A DNA stretch of 34,927 nucleotides from Bacteroidales bacterium (GTDB lineage Bacteria > Bacteroidota > Bacteroidia > Bacteroidales > UBA3824): the NCBI GenBank assembly GCA_017394445.1, contig JAFPYT010000147.1, forward strand, positions 1-34,927, written 5' to 3'. Of the stretch, positions 25,439 to 32,960 are shown piece after piece; within the stretch, counting starts at the first letter, position 1, and each line of letters opens with the position of its first letter. Position numbers and translations under genes: made by a program. The notes under the pieces are model-generated. The model did not search any database, had not been told where the DNA came from, and saw nothing but the letters and a program-made list of their open reading frames with translations.

Positions 25439-26611
25439 TTAGAACCCTATATTCCTAAAATTTTTTATTCCATCAAATAGCTCATTATTTTCTTGTTCGC
25501 CATCATAGATTACTTGTGTGGATGCGATTTTGTTGCCGAGGGTGGTGCGGATGTAGGATAGTTGTGAAAAAAAGTCTTTGCGGAATGTCATGGCGGATTT
25601 TACTTCGTATGCTTTGAGGGAGCCATCGGGCATTTCTTCTAAGATGTCAACATCGTGTTGCTTGTTGTCTCTATAAAAAAAGAGATGAGGTTGCTCACCA
25701 CGCGACAATTTTTGTTTAATGATTTCGTTGACTATCATATTTTCAAACAATGAACCACGAAGTGGGTGTATGTCAAGTTGTTCTACTGTATTTATGCCAG
25801 CCAACCATGTGGCAAGTCCTGTATCGTAGAAAAATAGTTTTGGGGATTTTGTGAGCCTTTTACTGATGTTGGCATAATACGGCTGTACAAAGTGTATGAC
25901 ATACGATGTTTCTAAAATGCTAATCCAAGACCTTACAGTTGTGGCACTTACACCTATTTCGTTAGCTAACGATGAAGCGTTGAATTCCGTTCCTATTCGT
26001 CCAGCGCATAAGCGGACAAAGGTTTTGAATTGATTTAAATCTTTGATATTAATCAATTGGCGTAAGTCTCGTTCAATGTATGTGTTATAATAATTTGAAA
26101 GAATCATCTGACGTGCTTCGTCGCTTGATGTCCACACAGCCGGATAGCCACCGTTTAGTATTAGCCGCGATGTTTCTATGTTGTTGTAATGATTGATTAT
26201 TTCCTTTGTAGACAGTGGTAATAGAGATAACACAGCTGTGCGTCCCGCCATCGACTGCGACACATTTTGCATTAGCGCAAAGTTTGAACTTCCTGTTACA
26301 ATGTAGTGCCTTTTGTTGTCGTCTGTCATTCGGTCTTCGTCTACCGCCACTTGCAGATACGAGAAGATTTTTGGGAAGCGTTGTGCCTCGTCAATTATTA
26401 CACCTTCGGGATATTTGGCAATGAATCGTTTTGGGTCGTATTCTATTTCTGCCAGTATACTCTCGTCTTCAAGATTCACGTATGGAAGGTTTCCAAACAA
26501 CCGTCTGCACAGCGTTGTCTTGCCCGACTGTCTTGGCCCTGTTAATGTTATTACGGGCAAAATGTCGAACACTTTCGACAGTATGGTTTTTAATTCTCTG
26601 TTAATCAGCAT
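25439..26611 (-). CDS. AAA-type ATPase with DUF4143 domain (second copy)
   Basis: A 390-residue ATPase-DUF4143 protein. Walker A is GPRQSGKTT (25-33) and Walker B is VIIDEAQRF (D74, E75). A sensor-like VTGSSNFALM stretch (105-114) and a winged-helix-like segment (about 205-240, ANEIGVSATTVRSWISILE) follow. The C-terminal DUF4143 region has HDVDILEE then AYEVKSAMTF, giving D322, E336 and K338 in a PD-(D/E)XK-like order. The ATG at 26611 is chosen because the predicted transcript starts near 26652 and a 49-bp palindrome lies immediately before it. It belongs to a different subgroup from the copy at 21304-22629. The function of these proteins is unresolved. Confidence 0.88.
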   Translation of the reverse strand: MLINRELKTILSKVFDILPVITLTGPRQSGKTTLCRRLFGNLPYVNLEDESILAEIEYDPKRFIAKYPEGVIIDEAQRFPKIFSYLQVAVDEDRMTDDNKRHYIVTGSSNFALMQNVSQSMAGRTAVLSLLPLSTKEIINHYNNIETSRLILNGGYPAVWTSSDEARQMILSNYYNTYIERDLRQLINIKDLNQFKTFVRLCAGRIGTEFNASSLANEIGVSATTVRSWISILETSYVIHFVQPYYANISKRLTKSPKLFFYDTGLATWLAGINTVEQLDIHPLRGSLFENMIVNEIIKQKLSRGEQPHLFFYRDNKQHDVDILEEMPDGSLKAYEVKSAMTFRKDFFSQLSYIRTTLGNKIASTQVIYDGEQENNELFDGIKNFRNIGF

Positions 26612-26617
26612 AATATT

Positions 26618-26666
26618 TAATTTTGGTACAAATTGAAAGTTCAACTTTCAATTTGTACCAAAATTA
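26618..26666. repeat. 49-bp palindrome at the DUF4143 promoter
   Basis: Two perfectly complementary 24-bp arms (26618-26641 and 26643-26666) are separated by one base. Each arm ends in TAATTTTG, so the -7 motif TAnnTTTG is present on both strands. The left edge is 6 bp from the minus-strand start codon at 26611. It could be an operator, a cruciform, or a 5' hairpin in the mRNA. Confidence 0.95.
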
Positions 26667-26690
26667 TGCAATTTTTTGTAAATCACCAAA
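26659..26690 (-). promoter_or_regulatory. Promoter of the second DUF4143 gene
   Basis: On the minus strand TTTG (26687-26690), 20 bp, TAATTTTG (26659-26666) fits both consensus boxes and spacing. The -7 box is the outer end of the palindrome's right arm, so anything binding or folding the palindrome would affect this promoter. Confidence 0.75.
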
Positions 26691-26725
26691 TTTTGACTGT
26701 ATTTTTTTACAATGACTTTTTTTCT

Positions 26726-26733
26726 TATATTTG
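26726..26733 (+). promoter_or_regulatory. Putative -7 box of the GH95 gene
   Basis: TATATTTG matches TAnnTTTG and lies 19 bp before the ATG at 26753. I see no good -33 element at 19-21 bp. The left palindrome arm also carries a plus-strand TAATTTTG (26618-26625) but again lacks a -33 box. Confidence 0.5.
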
Positions 26734-26752
26734 CCTCAAAAACTTATTCATT

Positions 26753-29038
26753 ATGCGGATAATATTGTGGTTTTTACCGTTGTCTTTACTTTTAAGTTGC
26801 GGTTTAAATGAGACTGATAAATCGGTTGATTTTCTTGATATAACGTTAAACTATCATGCGTCGATGTGGGAGGAGACTCTGCCGCTTGGTAATGGCAGGC
26901 TTGGCGCTATGCCCGATGGCGGTATATCTAAGGAGACTATTGTGCTTAACGAGGAGTCTATGTGGAGCGGCTCGGAATGGGATCCGTCGAACCCTGAGGC
27001 TAAAAAATATCTTCCCGAAATCCGCAAAAAACTACTCAAAGGCGATAATCTTGCTGCCGAAAAACTTATGCAACAGCATTTTACTTGCACTGGCAATGGA
27101 GGCGAAAATCCTCGTTACGGTTGTTATCAAACGCTCGGACGGTTTGAGATTGATTTCTCGGATATGTTTGAGGATACGGCTTATTATGATTACTCTCGTC
27201 GATTATCTTTAAATAACGCTGTGGCTAAAACCGAGTTTAAGTTTAATTATAGGGGTAAACGCGCTAAGTTTAGCCGCGAATATTTTGTGTCGATTCCCGA
27301 TAATGTTATCGTGGTGAAACTCAAAACCGATGGTGCACCGTTGCAGTTTTCGTTTGGTTTTAAGCGGAGTGGGGGAGAGGTTTTTTACCACGATGGCAAT
27401 ATTGCCACAATGTCGGGAATGTTGGATAGCGGCGAACCCGGCAAAGATGGCGTTAAGTTTTTTGCTAAGGCTAAGGTGATTAAACGCTCCGATAATGAGG
27501 CTGTTATATTAATCTATGCCCGCACTAATTATCGCCAAATTATCAGCAACGTGGCAGACAATAGCGATTTTGAAATGCTCCGTGGTTATGTTGATGACGT
27601 TTTAACTGAGGCTACTAAAAATATCAACAATCTTGAAACCCGCCATATCCGCGAATATCAAAAATATTTCAACCGTGTGGATGTGGCAATGGGCAAGGCA
27701 AATGCCGACGGAACTATTGCCAAGGTGGATTCCGCTGCATTGTATTTGCAGTTTGGACGTTATCTCTTTATTTGTTCAAGTGTTAACGCTGATTTGCCGC
27801 CAAATCTTCAAGGTATTTGGGCTGATGCTCTCCATACTGCTTGGAATGGCGATTATCACCTGAATATCAATGTTCAAATGAATCATTGGCTTATGGAGCC
27901 GGGCAATCTTTCGGATTTGAGCGAACCCATTACACGATATGTTGAGGGACTTGTACCATCGGGTGAAATAACCTCCAAAACTTTCTATGGTACAGGTGGT
28001 TGGACTGGACACGTTTTGGCAAATGCTTGGCATTTTACCGCTCCTGCCGAAAATCCTACTTGGGGTGCAACATTCACCGGCGGCGCATGGATTTCGTTGC
28101 AACTGTGGGAGCATTACCTCTTTACCAAAGATACTGTCTATTTAAAACGCATTTACCCTATTATAAAAGGTGCGGCTGAGTTCCTCCGTGCCAATCTTTT
28201 TGAGAAAGACGGCTATTTGGTAACAGGTCCGAGCACTTCGCCCGAAAATGCTTTTTTAATTGATAATCAGCGTTGTTGCGTATGTGCGGGTCCCGTGATG
28301 GATACTCAGATTTGTATGGAGATTTTTGGAGCGGTAATGCATGCCGCTGAGGTTTTGGGGGTGGATGCCGACTATGCCGCCACGCTTAAATCTACTGGCG
28401 AAAAACTCCCTCCGATGAAGATTTCGCCTAATGGCTATCTGCAAGAATGGCTCGAAGATTATACCGAAATTGAGCCCACGCACCGCCACGTTAGTCATCT
28501 GTTTGGTCTTTACCCCGGCACCACAATCACGTCGCCCGAATTGAAAGAGGCGGCGCGACAAACCCTTTTGCGCCGAGGCGATTACGGCACAGGATGGTCG
28601 ATGGCTTGGAAAATCAACTTTTGGGCACGCCTTGGCGACGGCAATCACGCTTACCGACTTTTTAAAAATCTTTTAAAACCCGTAAAAACAGCCACTTGCG
28701 CACCCGACCAATGGGGTAACACCATTTCGTATTCGGGCGATGGTGCGGGAACGTTTGCCAATCTGTTTTGTTCGCATCCGCCGTTTCAAATCGACGGTAA
28801 CTTTGGCGGCAGTGCAGGCATTATGGAGATGCTTTTGCAAAGTCACGAGGTAAAACCCGACGGCACGCGCATAATCCGTATTCTTCCCGCCATACCCGAC
28901 GAGTGGAAGAGTGGGCATTTCCGCGGTCTCAAAGCTCGTGGCGGAATTACTGTAGATTGTGAATGGAAGAATGGCAAAATCACAAACTTAAAAATTGATA
29001 ATCCGCTCAACGAAAAAATCGAGGTGGTGAAACGGTAG
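26753..29038 (+). CDS. GH95 alpha-L-fucosidase lipoprotein
   Basis: A 761-residue glycoside hydrolase family 95 protein, an inverting enzyme best known for removing alpha-1,2-linked L-fucose (some members act on L-galactose). The signal peptide ends LLLSC (C16 lipidated), placing it on an envelope membrane. Conserved residues match the Bifidobacterium AfcA active site: N371 and N373 in [11 protein letters not shown]498 in PSTSPEN and D681 in [10 protein letters not shown]. The N-terminal [15 protein letters not shown] and [13 protein letters not shown] are family signatures. The frame extends upstream across the palindrome, but the ATG at 26753 gives the lipoprotein signal. No SusC/SusD genes or other glycosidases are nearby. 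It converges on the TPR-CHAT gene with 5 bp between stop codons. Confidence 0.92.
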   Translation: MRIILWFLPLSLLLSCGLNETDKSVDFLDITLNYHASMWEETLPLGNGRLGAMPDGGISKETIVLNEESMWSGSEWDPSNPEAKKYLPEIRKKLLKGDNLAAEKLMQQHFTCTGNGGENPRYGCYQTLGRFEIDFSDMFEDTAYYDYSRRLSLNNAVAKTEFKFNYRGKRAKFSREYFVSIPDNVIVVKLKTDGAPLQFSFGFKRSGGEVFYHDGNIATMSGMLDSGEPGKDGVKFFAKAKVIKRSDNEAVILIYARTNYRQIISNVADNSDFEMLRGYVDDVLTEATKNINNLETRHIREYQKYFNRVDVAMGKANADGTIAKVDSAALYLQFGRYLFICSSVNADLPPNLQGIWADALHTAWNGDYHLNINVQMNHWLMEPGNLSDLSEPITRYVEGLVPSGEITSKTFYGTGGWTGHVLANAWHFTAPAENPTWGATFTGGAWISLQLWEHYLFTKDTVYLKRIYPIIKGAAEFLRANLFEKDGYLVTGPSTSPENAFLIDNQRCCVCAGPVMDTQICMEIFGAVMHAAEVLGVDADYAATLKSTGEKLPPMKISPNGYLQEWLEDYTEIEPTHRHVSHLFGLYPGTTITSPELKEAARQTLLRRGDYGTGWSMAWKINFWARLGDGNHAYRLFKNLLKPVKTATCAPDQWGNTISYSGDGAGTFANLFCSHPPFQIDGNFGGSAGIMEMLLQSHEVKPDGTRIIRILPAIPDEWKSGHFRGLKARGGITVDCEWKNGKITNLKIDNPLNEKIEVVKR

Positions 29039-29043
29039 AGTTA

Positions 29044-32000
29044 CTACTCAATTCCGTCTATCATCACAAATGCTGCCCATAATCCTGGGTGCTGATATTT
29101 TTGTCTTACAATAGACTGCGCAGCCACAAATGCGGCACGTTTGGTCATACCTGCGGATAGGTTTTTGAAAAACTCGGTCATAAGCAATTGGGTGGCTTTG
29201 TCGGATACGTTCCAAAGACTCATTATAATGGTTTGCGCACCGGCTTTTTTGAATCCGCGTTGAAGTCCGAAAACACCTTCGCTTGTTACTTCGCCTAAAC
29301 CTGTTTGACAAGCCGATAGCACCACCAAATCTAATCCTTTGAAATCAAGACGTGATATTTCTTTGGCGGTGAGAATACCTTCTTCGCTGTCGTTGGGAAT
29401 TGCTGAACGATTACTATTTGAAAGTACAGTGTTAGCACCTGCAAAGAGCAAACCACTGCAACTCAGTGCTTTGTCTTCTCGAGAAGGTTCGTCGTTGGCA
29501 AGATATCCAATACCGATATTTTGCATCTCGTTTTCTGTATAATAAAAGCCGTGTGTGCCTATGTGTAATATTTTTAATCCACTGCCCGAAAGATTTTTAA
29601 AACTCTCTTCGGTGGCGGCAGTGTCAGATAGGGCAATTACATCGTATTTTGCCGAACGGAGATATTTGGCAACGGCTTCGGATTCTTCTTTGGTGCCGTT
29701 AAGGAAACTTGCACCTCCGCCACGTTCATCGTCTGTGTTGTCTTTGTCGGTTTCTATGTAATCGTATGATATGCCACCAAATGTGGCTGCTTTGAGGTTT
29801 GTATTTGGGGATGAGCCGAGTGCAAGTTCGCGTGTGGACGTTAGTCGGTATACGGCGTATTGATTAGAAAAAATTTCATTGTTTTTGTTGCAAAGATATT
29901 CTATGCCTATGGTGTGCAGTAGTCCGCATGGCGAAAAGTAGACATTTTTCACACCTTTTAAATATTTGGAAAGTGGTTGCCAAAGAATGTTGTAAAGCTT
30001 TGGAGTTTTGTAAATATCGGTTAATGATAATGCTTTTAAGGTGTCGGAGGTAAAGAGTTTTACCACTTCGGGCGACGACATGCCTTTTTTTAGTACAAGA
30101 GCAATGTATACTTCTTGCTTAATTGTGGTGTCGGTAAACATTGCAAACTCAATAGCCAAATCTGTGGGTTTAAGCTTTTTCTTAATGTCGGTCCATGTGA
30201 TGGCAAGGTTTTTTGAGTAGTCGCCATATTCTGCTATATCTATCTGAAATTGTTTTTCTTCTTGTTCTATTGAATTGCGTAGCGAATCGGTGTTCATCTT
30301 TCGTTTACCCGGTGCAGTTTGGCGCAATTTGTCTAAGAGCACACGATCGTTGCGTATTTTGTTGTAACGTTCTATCAATATAGTGTTGTTAGTTTTCTCT
30401 ATAATTTTCTGCATTTCGAGTTCGGAATTGAGGATAAGACCTTTTGACAACACTTGTCCATCGTAGGCGAGAGCGGCAGATGCACCTGCATACTTATGTC
30501 TGTTGGCAAGAGAGCAAGCTAATAGTGGCAGATAATTATTGTATAAGTCAGAAAATTTGTTCCAAAAATTAGTTCGCTCTTTGTATGTCATTTCCGTAAA
30601 GTTCGATAAAATAAAAAATACGTTCTTCTCTAAACTTTGTCTAAAATAATCTAAGTTGATTATTCCTGTTGATAGTTGGTATTGAGCCACTTGAAAGAGC
30701 GATGTTATGTAGGAAGGATGATCTTTACCCCAACATATTTTACGAATATCAAGGGCATTTGTAGCAAGTGTTACAGCCTCGGTATAGTTGCCTGCAAAAA
30801 AGTAGTATTCAGCAAGGTTGCTTAACAAAGTGGCGTATTTAGGATGCCATTCATTCATTGTGGATTTGTAAATCTCCATTGCTTTTGTTCCGAGAGCTAT
30901 CGCTTCTGTGTAGTTGCCGTTGATCGAGTAGAATTTTGCAACGTTGCTAATAGCGGTGGCGTATGAAGTATGGTTTTCGCCGACGGTATTTTTATATATG
31001 TCCATAGCCATAGTTCCAACTTGTATAGCCTCTGTGTATTTTTTTTGTCCGAAATAATATGAAGCAAGGTTAATTAATGCCTCCGCATACGATGGATGTT
31101 GTTCTCCAACAACTTTTTTCCGTATTTCGGCAACTATTTTAGCTAGGTTTACTGCTTCGTCAGAGTTTCCAACTGCATTATTATACATGGCAAGGTTGTT
31201 AACAGCGGTTGCGTATGTCGGATGGTTTTCTCCCAATAATTGTTTATATTTCTCGGTGGCTATTGTGGCAAGATTTATAGCCTCTGTATAGTTTCCAAGC
31301 TGGTATTGATAGTAGGCAAGGTTGTTTTGAGATCCAATATAGCTTGGGTGTTCTTTCCCAATTGTCTTTTCTTGTATTTCCATCACTTTTTCCATCGTTG
31401 ATGCTGCATCGTAAAACTCGCCTAAGCCCGAATAAAATTTTGCAGTGTTGCTCAAAATAGTAGCATAGTTAGGATGTTGTTCTCCATATTTTTTTAGTAT
31501 AATACTCGCAGCTTTTTTTGAAAGCTTTATGGCTTCATCATAGTTGTCGTTGTAACTATAGTAATTTGCAAGATCGTTAAGCGAATAGGCATAGTTTGGG
31601 TGATTTTCGCCCAAGTTTTTTTTGTATATTTCTGAAACAATTGTAGATAAATGTAGTGCTTCGGGATAATTGCCAATGTAAGCGTTGTATTGAGCAAGGT
31701 AGTAAAGCGAAGTTGCATAATCGGGATTGTTTTCTCCATATATCTTTTTGCGAGTTTCCATTACTTTTGTTTCAATTCTTATCGCCTCAGTGTAGTTGCC
31801 AAGTTGTGCATTATAATTAGCTATGTTGGTCATCACACTAAGTGTTGATGAGTTGTTTTCGCCTAAAACTTTCTTTTGAATCTCCAAAGCTGTGGTAGCC
31901 AGATTTAACGCCTCAGAATATTTGCCTATTCTGGAATAGTAATATGCTATATTATTTAGCGATGTGACGTAATTTGGATGTTCTTCTCCTAAAGTATTTT

Positions 32001-32934
32001 TTTGAATTATCATTGCCGTGGTTGCAAGTTTAATAGCATCTGAGTATTTCCCTGCATTTGCATAATATAAGGCTACGTTGCTTAGTCCTAATGCGTAATT
32101 GGGGTGATTTCCGCCCAATAATTCCTTATTTATTTCTGTTCCACGGTTTCCAAGTTGTATAGCTTCGTTATAATTGCCTGTTTTATAATAATATCTTGCC
32201 AGGTCACCTAAACTATTAGCGAATGATGAATTATTTTCACCATATACTTGTTTAAAGATATCTCTTGCCTTAGATTCAAGTTTAATAGCTTCAGAATAGT
32301 TGCCTTTAGACGCATTGCAGTGTGCAAGAGTTTTCAACGAATTGGCATAATCTGGATGCTTATTTCCTATGGTCTTTTGTTGTATGTCTATCGCTATGTT
32401 GATAATACTTAATGCTGTATCAAAGTTTTCGTTTGAGGCGTAATACTTTGCAAGATGACTAAGAGACAGCGCATATTTTGGATGTTTTTCTCCCAAAGTT
32501 TTTTTGTAAGATTCTGATACTTTTGTTTCAAGATTGATGGCTTCTTTGTATTTGCCGTTTCCCCTGTAATATTCTGCAAGGCATGACGCCGCGTTTATAT
32601 AGTCAGCATTTTCTTCGCCAAAAGTTTTGAAAATTTCCATTGCACGAGTTTCCATGCTAATGGCTTTGGCGTAGTTGGCGCTATCTGCAGATTGGGCTGC
32701 TATGATTTCAAGGCAATTGGCAATTTTAAGATCGCTACGATGGTAGTTAGGATCTGTTTCTTTTAATTGCGCCTTGTTGAGCGAGTCGCTTTTTTGAAAA
32801 AAAGGAATAGCTTCTTCGTATTTTTGCGAATTGTATAATGCCATTCCTATTTTGAATAGTTGCTTTGATTTAGCACTTTGCCCGTACACTAACACAGGCA
32901 AAACCAATAATATGAATAAAAATATTTTTTTCAT
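29044..32934 (-). CDS. Secreted TPR-CHAT protein (caspase-like)
   Basis: A 1296-residue protein with a signal peptide (MKKIFLFILLVLPVLVYGQ, likely type I). About 17 TPR units of 42 residues of the kinesin-light-chain type fill residues about 20-800, with a recurring GE-x-HP-x-YA-x-SL-x-LA core. A helical linker carries the TYKERTNFWNKF region common before CHAT. A C-terminal CHAT domain follows (about 960-1296) with catalytic H1128 in HIGTHGF and C1209 in SACQTG. CHAT is a clan CD (caspase/separase-like) peptidase fold; TPRs normally recognise the partner or substrate. The export signal is notable, as most characterised TPR-CHAT proteases are cytoplasmic. It starts 26 bp after the stop of a paralogue, so the two are probably cotranscribed. 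Confidence 0.9.
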   Translation of the reverse strand: MKKIFLFILLVLPVLVYGQSAKSKQLFKIGMALYNSQKYEEAIPFFQKSDSLNKAQLKETDPNYHRSDLKIANCLEIIAAQSADSANYAKAISMETRAMEIFKTFGEENADYINAASCLAEYYRGNGKYKEAINLETKVSESYKKTLGEKHPKYALSLSHLAKYYASNENFDTALSIINIAIDIQQKTIGNKHPDYANSLKTLAHCNASKGNYSEAIKLESKARDIFKQVYGENNSSFANSLGDLARYYYKTGNYNEAIQLGNRGTEINKELLGGNHPNYALGLSNVALYYANAGKYSDAIKLATTAMIIQKNTLGEEHPNYVTSLNNIAYYYSRIGKYSEALNLATTALEIQKKVLGENNSSTLSVMTNIANYNAQLGNYTEAIRIETKVMETRKKIYGENNPDYATSLYYLAQYNAYIGNYPEALHLSTIVSEIYKKNLGENHPNYAYSLNDLANYYSYNDNYDEAIKLSKKAASIILKKYGEQHPNYATILSNTAKFYSGLGEFYDAASTMEKVMEIQEKTIGKEHPSYIGSQNNLAYYQYQLGNYTEAINLATIATEKYKQLLGENHPTYATAVNNLAMYNNAVGNSDEAVNLAKIVAEIRKKVVGEQHPSYAEALINLASYYFGQKKYTEAIQVGTMAMDIYKNTVGENHTSYATAISNVAKFYSINGNYTEAIALGTKAMEIYKSTMNEWHPKYATLLSNLAEYYFFAGNYTEAVTLATNALDIRKICWGKDHPSYITSLFQVAQYQLSTGIINLDYFRQSLEKNVFFILSNFTEMTYKERTNFWNKFSDLYNNYLPLLACSLANRHKYAGASAALAYDGQVLSKGLILNSELEMQKIIEKTNNTILIERYNKIRNDRVLLDKLRQTAPGKRKMNTDSLRNSIEQEEKQFQIDIAEYGDYSKNLAITWTDIKKKLKPTDLAIEFAMFTDTTIKQEVYIALVLKKGMSSPEVVKLFTSDTLKALSLTDIYKTPKLYNILWQPLSKYLKGVKNVYFSPCGLLHTIGIEYLCNKNNEIFSNQYAVYRLTSTRELALGSSPNTNLKAATFGGISYDYIETDKDNTDDERGGGASFLNGTKEESEAVAKYLRSAKYDVIALSDTAATEESFKNLSGSGLKILHIGTHGFYYTENEMQNIGIGYLANDEPSREDKALSCSGLLFAGANTVLSNSNRSAIPNDSEEGILTAKEISRLDFKGLDLVVLSACQTGLGEVTSEGVFGLQRGFKKAGAQTIIMSLWNVSDKATQLLMTEFFKNLSAGMTKRAAFVAAQSIVRQKYQHPGLWAAFVMIDGIE

Positions 32935-32960
32935 AACTTTATGTGATATGTTAAAAAAAT

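Noticed and set aside
24916..25458. 180-codon plus-strand open frame across the start of the lipoprotein gene and its leader
   Set aside because: It overlaps the signal-peptide end of a well-supported minus-strand lipoprotein and the structured leader; its protein shows no domain, and the frame is better explained by the opposite strand.
29048..29311. 87-codon minus-strand frame with a matching frame at 32974-33228
   Set aside because: Apparent conservation of the two alternative frames follows from the duplicated CHAT coding sequence; both lie inside the catalytic domain in another frame.
30700..32700. Regularly spaced similar sequences that could suggest a CRISPR array
   Set aside because: The spacing is 126 bp, the copies are diverged, and they encode 42-residue TPR units in one continuous frame.
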